From Actinomycetota bacterium (GTDB lineage: Bacteria > Actinomycetota > Acidimicrobiia > Acidimicrobiales > Ilumatobacteraceae), in assembly GCA_005789925.1 (NCBI GenBank), contig SXWG01000029.1, positions 1 to 6,840 on the forward strand: DNA of 6,840 nt, written 5' to 3'. The stretch's first letter is position 1, and each line of letters opens with the position of its first letter. Positions 1-6,324 of this stretch are shown here, piece by piece. A model generated the notes under the pieces. That model was not told the DNA's origin. It worked only from the letters and a program-made list of their open reading frames with translations, and made no database searches. The translations under genes were made by a program, and so were the position numbers.

Positions 1-30
1 ATTTCCACCACGAATGACCACGTCGTACAT
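1..30 (-). CDS. Amidohydrolase-type enzyme, N-terminal fragment (first 10 codons)
   Basis: Read on the minus strand from an ATG at position 30, the window edge gives MYDVVIRGGN. This is the typical opening strand of metal-dependent amidohydrolases such as N-acyl-D-amino-acid deacylases and dihydropyrimidinases, which begin M-[YF]-D-[LV]-[VL]-I-[RK]-G-G and continue into a V-D-G-T-G segment. Only ten codons are visible, so no metal ligands can be checked and the substrate is unknown. The start lies 48 bp downstream of the M24 peptidase stop on the same strand, with no hairpin in the gap, so it is probably the next gene of the same transcript. No strong ribosome binding site is seen; a weak GGCGAG lies about 11 nt upstream. 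If the assignment is right, the peptidase and this gene could both serve peptide or amino-acid derivative breakdown. A chance ATG is the alternative. Confidence 0.6.
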   Translation of the reverse strand, partial: MYDVVIRGGN

Positions 31-78
31 GGTCTGTAGTCTCGCCCACTTCCCAGGTGACCGCAAAGCCCCGCGACG

Positions 79-1194
79 TCAGGCGATGACGGACAGCAGA
101 TCGTGGCTCGTGTTGTTCAGCGACAACGGCCCTGATTCGGTGGCCACGACGATGTCTTCGAGACGCATGCCCCAACGACCTGGCACATAGATGCCAGGTT
201 CAACGCTGTAGGCATGACCGGCCTCGAGCAATGTCGTGTTTCCCTGCACGATGTACGGGTCTTCGTGTTCTTCCATACCGATGCCGTGACCGGTGCGATG
301 CACGAAGAACTCGCCGTAACCGGCGGCATCGATCACTTCGCGTGTTCTTGCGTCGACTGACTCACACGAGACACCGATGCGACCCGCAGCGACTCCGGCG
401 GCCTGAGCGCGTTGCAACGCCTCGTACGCCTCGGCGATGTCGGGTGGCACATCGCCGAGGTGCACACAACGCGTGATGTCGCTGCAGTATCCGGCCATCG
501 TGCCTCCAAAGTCGCACAACACGATCTCACCTTCGCGAATGACGCGCGGTCCGGCGTGGTGATGCGGACTGGCCGCGTTTTCTCCCGCTGCGACAATCGC
601 GAAATTCACTTTGTCGTGTCCTTCAGCAATGATGCGTGCTGACAACTCTGCGGACACCTGCGCTTCAGTTCGTCCGATGAGCGGAATGTCGCCTGCATGC
701 AACTGAGCAGCGATGCGGTCGACGGCGGTACTCGCACGCTGCAACGCGGCAATTTCTGCCGCATCTTTGACTCGACGCAACGGACCCACGATGTCGACTG
801 CACGCACATATCGGGCACGCGGGAGGTGGGCAAGCAACTCGACAAGGAATCTCGCCCACATCTGATCACCGACGGCGATGGTGTTCGCCGACCCGATGAG
901 ACGACTCGCGATCGCGACCGGGTCGTCGGTCTCGTTCCACGGCACCAGCGTGAAGACGCTCGGCATGTCGACGACGCGTGGTGCCTCGAGGCGAGGGATG
1001 AGCATCGAGGCCATTGCGTCACGCGGCACGACCAACAAAGTGAGCCGCTCAAGCGGCATTGCTTGGTAGCCGGTGAGATACGGCAAATCGTGACCGACGG
1101 AGAGAATCAACGTGTCGACGTTCTTCTCCGACATCAGTTGCCGAACACGGGCAAGTCGCGACTTGAAGACCGCTGGGTCATGAGTGATGTTCAT
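79..1194 (-). CDS. M24-family Xaa-Pro peptidase (aminopeptidase P / prolidase type)
   Basis: This 371-residue protein is a full-length, probably cytoplasmic metallopeptidase that would cleave the bond next to proline in peptides or dipeptides. Residues 1-140 form the creatinase-like N-terminal domain, with the usual SVGHDLPYLTGY segment near 32-43. Residues 145-371 are the pita-bread catalytic domain. All five expected metal ligands are visible: D228 (in CDFGG), D239 (in CSDITR), H303 (in TGHGIG), E332 (in SVEPGIY) and E346 (in RLEDIV). The SPHHHAG stretch at 209-215 supplies the family's active-site histidine. Length matches typical bacterial M24B enzymes. The start ATG overlaps the lipB-lipA stop as ATGA, and GGAG lies 4 nt upstream, so translation is likely coupled to the fusion gene. 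There is no signal peptide. Aminopeptidase P, prolidase and other M24B enzymes cannot be told apart here; a link to lipoate metabolism is not evident. Confidence 0.92.
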   Translation of the reverse strand: MNITHDPAVFKSRLARVRQLMSEKNVDTLILSVGHDLPYLTGYQAMPLERLTLLVVPRDAMASMLIPRLEAPRVVDMPSVFTLVPWNETDDPVAIASRLIGSANTIAVGDQMWARFLVELLAHLPRARYVRAVDIVGPLRRVKDAAEIAALQRASTAVDRIAAQLHAGDIPLIGRTEAQVSAELSARIIAEGHDKVNFAIVAAGENAASPHHHAGPRVIREGEIVLCDFGGTMAGYCSDITRCVHLGDVPPDIAEAYEALQRAQAAGVAAGRIGVSCESVDARTREVIDAAGYGEFFVHRTGHGIGMEEHEDPYIVQGNTTLLEAGHAYSVEPGIYVPGRWGMRLEDIVVATESGPLSLNNTSHDLLSVIA

Positions 1195-2873
1195 CGTGCT
1201 CCGATCGTGACTGCGACAGGTGCCGCATGTGCTGCTGCATCTTTGGCGTGATAACTCGACCGTGTCAAAGGACTCGCCTCGACATGGCTGATGCCGAGAT
1301 CTTCTCCGGCCCGCTTGTACATGTCGAATGTGTCTGGGTGCACCCAGCGAGACACAGGCAGGTGATGTGACGTCGGTCGGAGATACTGACCGATCGTCAC
1401 GATGTCGACCCCGACCGCGGCAAGGTCACGCAAGGTGTCGATCACTTCGGCGTCGGTCTCGCCCATGCCCACGATGAGACCTGACTTCGTCGTGAGACCC
1501 GCCGCCTTCGCCCGCGCCAACACCGACAAGCTGCGTGCATAACCAGCTGACGGGCGAACGGCACGTTGAAGGCATGCGACTGTCTCGATGTTGTGGTTCA
1601 AAATGTCTGGTCGCTCATCCAACAGCACATCCAACGAACGCGTGCCGCGAACATCAGAGATGAGCGTCTCGACCTGAATCGTGGGGTCGACCGCACGAAT
1701 CGCCCGGACACAGTCCGTGACATGCCCCATACCGCCATCATCAAGGTCGTCGCGAGCCACCATCGTCAGCACCACATACGACAAGCCCATGCGTCGAACC
1801 GCGTCGGCCACACGACGCGGTTCGTCGATGTCTGGTTCGGTCGGTTTGCGTGTGTCGACCAGACAAAAGCCGCATGCCCGCGTGCAACGCTCACCAAGCA
1901 CCATGAACGTCGCTGTTCCGTCATTCCAACATTCGGACAGATTTGGACATCCGGCTTCTTCGCACACCGTCACGAGCTGAAGATCACGAAGGGTTCGCTT
2001 CAATGACATCACCGTCTCACCATGATTCACATGTGGACGAATCCAATCGGGCTTTCGCTCAGACAACTCGATCGCATCAGTGACCCCCGCACGCGCGAGA
2101 CGACTCATCAAGCGGACCGGCTCGCCTGCGCCCTCTCCTCGCGAGAACGCCGACAAATCGTCGGGCGTGTGTCGCCATGCGACATCGGCGCGACGCATCG
2201 CGCCGCCACCCCAACGTTTCGCCGCGTGAACGACGAGTGCATCGACCACGGCTTGCATGTCGACATCGATGCCTTCCTCCGCGATCGAGGTCACGGGAAA
2301 CTCTGCGATTCCGCACGGAACGATGTGATCGCGCATGAATGTGAGATCAGTCGTCACGTTGAGTGCGAATCCGTGCATCGACCGTCGACGACCGACGCGC
2401 ACACCGATTGCTGCGATCTTTCGTGCGCGTTCTGTTCCCGCATCGAGCCACACACCTGGATAGCCCTGCTGTCGACCCGCATTGTCGAGACCAAGATCAC
2501 GCAAAGTGTCGATCAACACCTGTTCGACCGAACACACATATGCCACCGAATCTGCCGGACCGTTTGGTCCCTTCGGTGCGAGAGTGAGCAACGGATATCC
2601 GACCAGTTGTCCCGGCCCGTGATACGTGATGTCTCCCCCACGATTCACTGCGACAAAGTCGGCGCCCACCTCACTTGGCACACACTTCAAGTTGGCCGAC
2701 AAATCTGCAGATGGCCCGTAGGTGAAGACATGCGGGTGCTCGAGCAACAACAGATGGTGTGAACGCCCTACACGAAACATCGCTTCTTGAATAGCGAGCG
2801 CCTCGCCGTAGGACACTCGACCGAGCCATCGCACGTCGAGTGCCGGCCATTGATGCACGGCATCGGTTGCCAT
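1191..2873 (-). CDS. lipB-lipA: LipB-LipA fusion: octanoyltransferase plus lipoyl synthase
   Basis: One 560-residue reading frame joins two enzymes of endogenous lipoylation. Residues about 13-225 are LipB (octanoyl-ACP:protein octanoyltransferase), with the signature RGGDITYHGPGQ at 78-89, the catalytic lysine K152 (in RKIAAIGV) and the acyl-carrying C187 (in IVPCGI). Residues about 270-545 are LipA, a radical-SAM sulfur inserter. The auxiliary-cluster cysteines are C304, C309 and C315 (CX4CX5C), the SAM-cluster cysteines are C330, C334 and C337 (CX3CX2C), and the C-terminal RSSY lies at 538-541. A linker of about 45 residues joins them. Both active sites look intact. The frame extends 36 codons further upstream, but that part overlaps the E2 gene. 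I chose the ATG at 2873 because a GAGGTG sits 6 nt before it and the LipB homology begins soon after. The gene starts 11 bp after E2, its likely acceptor protein, and its stop overlaps the peptidase start. A lineage fusion is most likely; a sequencing frameshift joining two adjacent genes is the alternative. Confidence 0.95.
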   Translation of the reverse strand: MATDAVHQWPALDVRWLGRVSYGEALAIQEAMFRVGRSHHLLLLEHPHVFTYGPSADLSANLKCVPSEVGADFVAVNRGGDITYHGPGQLVGYPLLTLAPKGPNGPADSVAYVCSVEQVLIDTLRDLGLDNAGRQQGYPGVWLDAGTERARKIAAIGVRVGRRRSMHGFALNVTTDLTFMRDHIVPCGIAEFPVTSIAEEGIDVDMQAVVDALVVHAAKRWGGGAMRRADVAWRHTPDDLSAFSRGEGAGEPVRLMSRLARAGVTDAIELSERKPDWIRPHVNHGETVMSLKRTLRDLQLVTVCEEAGCPNLSECWNDGTATFMVLGERCTRACGFCLVDTRKPTEPDIDEPRRVADAVRRMGLSYVVLTMVARDDLDDGGMGHVTDCVRAIRAVDPTIQVETLISDVRGTRSLDVLLDERPDILNHNIETVACLQRAVRPSAGYARSLSVLARAKAAGLTTKSGLIVGMGETDAEVIDTLRDLAAVGVDIVTIGQYLRPTSHHLPVSRWVHPDTFDMYKRAGEDLGISHVEASPLTRSSYHAKDAAAHAAPVAVTIGAR

Positions 2874-2879
2874 GGCGGA

Positions 2880-2886
2880 CACCTCT
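2880..2886 (-). promoter_or_regulatory. Ribosome binding site that sets the lipB-lipA start
   Basis: The minus strand reads TAGAGGTG, in which the E2 stop codon TAG (2887-2885) runs straight into the Shine-Dalgarno AGAGGTG. The spacing to the ATG at 2873 is 6 nt. This favours the 2873 start over the longer in-frame extension and suggests that ribosomes finishing E2 can reinitiate on the fusion gene. Confidence 0.7.
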
Positions 2887-4273
2887 AGAGCTCCGACGAC
2901 CAGTCCCGGGTTTCGAGAATGCTCTTCACGCGTGCGAGGAAATTCGCCGCATACGCGCCGTCGAATGCGCGGTGGTCCCAAGACATCGCCAAGTTCCCGA
3001 CCGGATGTATGGCGATGCTCTCTCCGGCAGACGTTGAAACGACGACAGGCTTCTTGACGACGGCGTCGGTCGACAAGATGGCCACTTGAGGCTGGTTGAT
3101 GATTGGCATCGTGAGCACAGAGCCGGCCGAACCGTTGTTCGTGATGGTGAACGTGCCACCTTGGATTTCTGTCGGTGACAACTTCTTCGAACGAGCGCGA
3201 TTCGCCAGGTCGCTGACCTCGCGTGCGATCGCACGAAGACGCTTACCACCTGCGTCGCGGACCATCGGAACGATGAGACCCTGGTAGTCGAGGTCGACTG
3301 CGATTCCGAGATCGATGTATCGATGGACGATGAGGGAGTCACCCGCAAACGATGCGTTCATGTGGGGATACTCGGCCAACGCGTCGACGACCGCACGACC
3401 GATGAACGGCAGATACGTGAGACTGAAACCTTCGTTCGTCTTGAACTCGTCTTTCACTTTCATACGCACGACGTCGACATTGGCGTAATCAACCTCGACA
3501 ACACTGAATGCGTGAGGGCTCACACCCTTGCTCATGACCATGTGCGAGCCAGTGAGTTGACGGATCTTGGAGAGTGCGACGACTTCGTCACGAGCACCTG
3601 GCACCACTTTGATGGGCGCCGCGGCAGTGGTGGCAACACCGGTAACCGGAGACGCGGGTGCCGATGCTGGAGCAGCCGATGGTGCCGATGTCGAAGGAGC
3701 AGCCGGTGCAGCCGTTACAGGTGATGCGCTGCCTCGCTTGTCGATGGCATCGAGCACATCGTCACGCGTGATGCGTCCGTTCGGGCCGGTGCCGACAATC
3801 GTGTTTGGATCAAGCCCATTGTCGTTAACCAGTTTTCGAACCACCGGCGACAACAACTTGCTACTCGATGTCGCAGGTGATGCAGCGACCGGTGCAGGTG
3901 ATGCCAACGACGGCGCAGGAGTTGGCGCCAGAGCAGGTGCAGGTGCTGGTGCTGCAACTGGCGGCGCAGGTGCGGGCGTCGGAGCAGGCGTCGGTTCAGG
4001 TGCAGCGGCGGGTGCAGGTGCTGGTGCTGGTGCTGAGCCCGCGGCACCGACGACTGCGATGATGGTTCCGACAGGCACCGTGTCACCTTCTGGCACGCGA
4101 ATTTCAGAGAGCACACCCGCGACCGGCGAGGGAACTTCAGTGTCGACTTTGTCTGTCGACACCTCGAACAATGGCTCGTCAGCAGCGACGTTGTCACCGA
4201 TTTTTTTGAACCAACGTGTGATTGTTCCTTCGGTGACTGTTTCACCCAACTGTGGGAGGGTCACATCTGCCAT
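2885..4273 (-). CDS. sucB: 2-oxo acid dehydrogenase complex E2 (dihydrolipoamide acyltransferase, SucB/DlaT type)
   Basis: This 462-residue protein is the lipoylated core of a 2-oxo acid dehydrogenase complex; it moves acyl groups from E1 to CoA and passes reduced lipoate to E3. Residues 1-76 form a single lipoyl domain with the modified lysine K42 in STDKVDTEVPSP. An Ala/Pro linker follows at about 79-137, then the peripheral-subunit-binding domain at about 140-178 (LLSPVVRKLV to ITRDDVLDAI), a second Ala/Ser/Pro linker at about 181-222, and the acyltransferase domain from about 228. The active-site motif is HRAFDG, with H434, D438 and G439. The protein lies between E3 and LipB-LipA, consistent with being their substrate. 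The AGGAAG at 4285-4290 is an acceptable ribosome binding site, 11 nt before the ATG. The symbol sucB follows common actinobacterial naming only. Mycobacterial DlaT, long annotated sucB, actually serves pyruvate dehydrogenase, and the acyl specificity here (acetyl, succinyl or branched chain) cannot be read from sequence. Confidence 0.93.
   Translation of the reverse strand: MADVTLPQLGETVTEGTITRWFKKIGDNVAADEPLFEVSTDKVDTEVPSPVAGVLSEIRVPEGDTVPVGTIIAVVGAAGSAPAPAPAPAAAPEPTPAPTPAPAPPVAAPAPAPALAPTPAPSLASPAPVAASPATSSSKLLSPVVRKLVNDNGLDPNTIVGTGPNGRITRDDVLDAIDKRGSASPVTAAPAAPSTSAPSAAPASAPASPVTGVATTAAAPIKVVPGARDEVVALSKIRQLTGSHMVMSKGVSPHAFSVVEVDYANVDVVRMKVKDEFKTNEGFSLTYLPFIGRAVVDALAEYPHMNASFAGDSLIVHRYIDLGIAVDLDYQGLIVPMVRDAGGKRLRAIAREVSDLANRARSKKLSPTEIQGGTFTITNNGSAGSVLTMPIINQPQVAILSTDAVVKKPVVVSTSAGESIAIHPVGNLAMSWDHRAFDGAYAANFLARVKSILETRDWSSEL
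3608..3733 (-). repeat. Second Ala/Ser/Pro-rich linker coding segment of E2
   Basis: This part of the E2 gene encodes residues about 181-222, almost wholly alanine, proline, serine, threonine and valine, between the subunit-binding domain and the catalytic domain. It is lower in complexity than its surroundings but less regular than the first linker. Such flexible linkers are normal in E2 proteins and let the lipoyl arm reach several active sites. Confidence 0.6.
3863..4039 (-). repeat. Low-complexity Ala-Pro repeat encoding the E2 swinging-arm linker
   Basis: The plus strand here is built from short GCAGGTGCTGGTGCT-like units, which on the coding strand give runs of Ala-Pro (APAPAPAPAA, PTPAPTPAPAP and similar). 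It encodes E2 residues about 79-137, between the lipoyl and subunit-binding domains. The repeat keeps frame throughout. Because the units are near-identical 6-mers, this is the place in the window where copy number is most likely to vary by slippage or be misassembled. It also creates long spurious open frames on the opposite strand. Confidence 0.8.
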
Positions 4274-4330
4274 TGCTGTCTCGTCTTCCTGGATTCTCTG
4301 TGCGTTTGTTCCGTGTGTGGGTCAGCGTGC

Positions 4331-5731
4331 CTAGGCGTTGATCGAGCGCCCGGTGAGCGCCATCACAGTCTCGCCGAAAAGTTCAGACAAACTTGGATGG
4401 GGCTGCAGGAACGCGGCAATTTCGTCGACCGTGGCCTCCCAGTTCACCGCCAGGTATCCGCCGGACCACTGTTCTGTCACCCATGGCCCGACCATGTGCA
4501 CACCCAATACCTGACCAGCAGACCCGTCTGGGTTCTTCTTCGCCACGACTTTCACGAGGCCGTCCACTTCACCGAGGATTTGAGCCCGACTGTTGGCGCG
4601 GAACTGATGTTTTGACACAAGGACGTCGATTCCGGCCACCTTCGATGCATCTTCGCCTGGTCCGGCCCACGCCACTTCAGGGTGGCAGTAGATGGCCCAC
4701 GGCACTCGGTCGTATGCGACTGGCAACACGTCTTCACCAAGGATTTGTTTCACGGCGACGATGGCCTCTGCGTATGCGACATGTGCGAGCTGCGGAGTGT
4801 TGATGAGGTCACCGATCGCCCACACGCCGGCTTCGCCGGTGCGACACCAATCGTCGACTTCGACGAACCCACGCTCGGTGACTTTGACACCTGTTCCTGA
4901 GAGACCGAGTTCATCGGCGTACGGACGGCGACCGACCGACACGACAACCACATCGACGTCGACGCTCGAACCGTCACTCAATTGGACAGCCGTGCCGCCA
5001 CTCGAGTTCGGCACATGTCCGGTGACGTTGACGCCTGTCTTGATGTCGATCTTCTTCTTTTGAAAACTGCGCACGACGACGTTGGCGACATCAGCATCAA
5101 GCCCAGGGAGAATTTTCGGTAGTCCTTCGAGGATCGTGACCTGAGCTCCGAGGTCGGCGAATGTCGATGCGAACTCGCATCCGATGGCGCCGCCACCGAT
5201 GACGGCGATTCGTGCAGGAATTCTGTCGAGCATCAACACTTCGTCAGAGGTCATGATTGGGCCACCGACATCGAAACCTGGAATGGTTCGGGGGACGCTT
5301 CCGCTCGCAAGAATGATGTTGCGACCACGCACAGCTGTAGTGCTTCCATCTGCAGCTCTCACCGTGACGGTGTGGTCTGCAGACAACGAGCCAGAGCCAA
5401 GCATGTAACTGACTTTCTTCGCCTTGGTGAGACCGGTGAGTCCTTTGACAAGACCGTCGACAATTTTCTGCTTGCGCGCCTGCGCGACTGCGAAGTCGGT
5501 GGACCCGATGGTCGCGTCGATTCCGAAATCTTTCGCGTTTTCAACATGTCGACGAACTGCAGCAGTTTCGAGAAATGCCTTCGCCGGGATGCAACCTCGA
5601 TTCAGACAAGTTCCACCGATGGTGTCCTTCTCGATAAGTGCCACCGACACACCTGCTGAAGCTGCGTAGAACGCGGCGGCATACCCACCTGGGCCACCTC
5701 CGATGACAACAAGGTCGAACTGTTCGGCCAC
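4331..5731 (-). CDS. lpdA: Dihydrolipoyl dehydrogenase (E3)
   Basis: This 466-residue flavoprotein re-oxidises dihydrolipoyl groups on E2 (and on glycine cleavage H protein, if present) with NAD+. The FAD-binding fold starts at residue 6 with VVIGGGPGGYAA. The redox-active disulfide is C42 and C47 in GGTCLNRGCIPAK. The NAD-binding motif is VIGGGAIGCEFA at 177-188, and a second FAD contact, VWAIGD, lies at 303-308. The dimerisation domain ends in QPHPSLSE, which keeps the catalytic base H445 and its partner E450. Length matches the family. An upstream in-frame GTG at 5740 lies inside the Shine-Dalgarno GGAGGTG (5738-5744). I therefore prefer the GTG at 5731, which sits 6 nt after that site, the same spacing as at lipB-lipA. 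The gene lies 57 bp before E2 on the same strand with no terminator between them, so it is probably first or second in the lipoylation operon. Confidence 0.95.
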   Translation of the reverse strand: MAEQFDLVVIGGGPGGYAAAFYAASAGVSVALIEKDTIGGTCLNRGCIPAKAFLETAAVRRHVENAKDFGIDATIGSTDFAVAQARKQKIVDGLVKGLTGLTKAKKVSYMLGSGSLSADHTVTVRAADGSTTAVRGRNIILASGSVPRTIPGFDVGGPIMTSDEVLMLDRIPARIAVIGGGAIGCEFASTFADLGAQVTILEGLPKILPGLDADVANVVVRSFQKKKIDIKTGVNVTGHVPNSSGGTAVQLSDGSSVDVDVVVVSVGRRPYADELGLSGTGVKVTERGFVEVDDWCRTGEAGVWAIGDLINTPQLAHVAYAEAIVAVKQILGEDVLPVAYDRVPWAIYCHPEVAWAGPGEDASKVAGIDVLVSKHQFRANSRAQILGEVDGLVKVVAKKNPDGSAGQVLGVHMVGPWVTEQWSGGYLAVNWEATVDEIAAFLQPHPSLSELFGETVMALTGRSINA

Positions 5732-5737
5732 TGGTGA

Positions 5738-5744
5738 CACCTCC
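5738..5744 (-). promoter_or_regulatory. Strong ribosome binding site that decides the lpdA start
   Basis: GGAGGTG on the minus strand is a near-perfect anti-16S match. Its own last three bases form an in-frame GTG (5740-5738) that automatic callers may take as the start. Positioning favours the next in-frame GTG at 5731, with a 6-nt spacer. Confidence 0.7.
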
Positions 5745-5780
5745 GTTGGCTCGGGCCTACGCGTTGTTGCGTATGTGCTG

Positions 5781-5808
5781 CCTGTGAGCAGCCGAAGCCG
5801 CTGTCAGG
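5781..5808 (-). terminator. Hairpin with cUUCGg tetraloop upstream of lpdA (possible terminator or 5' UTR stem)
   Basis: In minus-strand RNA, CCUG pairs with CAGG, a 2x2 AC/CA internal loop follows, and AGCGGC pairs with GCUGCU around a UUCG loop closed by C-G, an exceptionally stable tetraloop. One inner pair is G-U, which would become an A-C mismatch in plus-strand RNA, so the structure favours the minus transcript. It begins 25 nt after the stop of the 140-residue gene and ends about 49 nt before lpdA. No U-tract follows, so termination is not certain; it could instead be a leader stem for lpdA. Confidence 0.4.
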
Positions 5809-5833
5809 GCAAGCTCAACCGTACAGGCTGGGT

Positions 5834-6256
5834 CTATGCCGACCACTGAAATTGCTGGCCAGCGCGTAGATACGCCACCACTGGTGATGACTCGACGCGC
5901 ACGAATGCGATGGTGCACGAGATTGGCTCAGAGCGTGTCACAGTGCCACACGACACACCGACTTCGTCAGGAAGTGCGATGGGCTCTGCCACTTGTCCGT
6001 CTGCGAGTAGTCGCCAACCCTCCTGCGCATCGGCGCCGTCGACTCCGACCATGGTGACCGAGACGAGTAACGCATCGTCGGCGTCGATGATGTCTGTCAC
6101 TGACACCGTCATGTCTCCCAACGTAGCTTTTGTGCCGAGTGTCAGCACCTGCACCCCAGACTCGTCGGAGGACACCTGAAAAAGCTTGACGCCACCGGCG
6201 ATCATGATGGCGATTCCGCAGAGAAGCGCGGTGAGTATGAGTTTGCGGGTGCTCAT
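5834..6256 (-). CDS. Small membrane-anchored exported protein of unknown function
   Basis: This 140-residue protein is not one I recognise. Residues 1-5 (MSTRK) are positively charged, and residues 6-26 form one hydrophobic helix (LILTALLCGIAIMIAGGVKLF), best read as a signal anchor or uncleaved signal. C13 is not in a proper lipobox, so a lipoprotein is unlikely. The remainder is probably outside the membrane, rich in valine, acidic residues and alternating beta-strand patterns, with two cysteines, C103 and C114, that could form a disulfide. The segment TLGDMTVSVTDII followed by strand-like repeats resembles the telokin-like or Ig-like folds of the DUF4352 type, but this is only a resemblance. 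No Shine-Dalgarno is seen. Instead TATGAT lies 8 nt before the ATG, suggesting a leaderless message. It is upstream of lpdA by about 100 bp and may or may not share its transcript. Confidence 0.75.
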   Translation of the reverse strand: MSTRKLILTALLCGIAIMIAGGVKLFQVSSDESGVQVLTLGTKATLGDMTVSVTDIIDADDALLVSVTMVGVDGADAQEGWRLLADGQVAEPIALPDEVGVSCGTVTRSEPISCTIAFVRVESSPVVAYLRAGQQFQWSA

Positions 6257-6264
6257 CGGCCGTC

Positions 6265-6270
6265 ATCATA
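6265..6270 (-). promoter_or_regulatory. Putative -10 box for the 140-residue anchored protein gene
   Basis: The minus strand reads TATGAT, five of six matches to TATAAT, ending 8 nt before the ATG at 6256. A start site 6-7 nt downstream would fall within about two bases of the start codon, giving a leaderless mRNA, which is common in actinobacteria and fits the absence of a Shine-Dalgarno. The -35 region is weak: GGGACT at 6287-6292 gives three of six matches with a 16-bp spacer. Confidence 0.5.
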
Positions 6271-6318
6271 CGGTCAGGGTCTTTTGAGTCCCATTGCACA
6301 CGACCTCAGAAGCAGACC

Positions 6319-6324
6319 TAGCCT
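6319..6324 (+). promoter_or_regulatory. Putative -10 box for the TIGR01777-type epimerase gene
   Basis: TAGCCT fits the actinobacterial TANNNT pattern and ends 7 nt before the ATG at 6332, again consistent with leaderless transcription because no Shine-Dalgarno precedes that ATG. A TTGCAC at 6294-6299 could act as a poor -35 with a 19-bp spacer. The match is loose and rests mainly on position. Confidence 0.35.

Noticed and set aside
697..1251. 184-codon plus-strand open frame opposite the peptidase
   Set aside because: It is an antisense shadow with no domain, and the minus-strand M24 gene there keeps all its metal ligands.
2022..2762. 246-codon plus-strand open frame opposite the LipB half
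   Set aside because: The composition is rich in Arg, His, Cys and Thr, typical of a shadow frame, and it lies opposite a strongly supported gene.
2874..2981. N-terminal 36-codon extension of the lipB-lipA frame
   Set aside because: It lies mostly within the E2 coding region, has no LipB similarity, and a good ribosome binding site sits just before the ATG at 2873.
3567..4334. 255-codon plus-strand open frame rich in Ala, Gly and Val
   Set aside because: It is antisense to E2 and owes its length to the Ala-Pro linker repeats; it has no recognisable domain.
5738..5740. GTG at 5740 as the lpdA start
   Set aside because: It is part of the Shine-Dalgarno GGAGGTG itself; the GTG at 5731 has the proper spacing.
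5818..5823. TACGGT as a -10 box for an lpdA promoter
   Set aside because: No acceptable -35 lies upstream at the right distance, and it gives too little support for a promoter call.
5844..6256. Lipoprotein reading of the 140-residue protein through C13
   Set aside because: The residues before C13 (ALL) do not fit a lipobox, and the hydrophobic stretch continues well past the cysteine.
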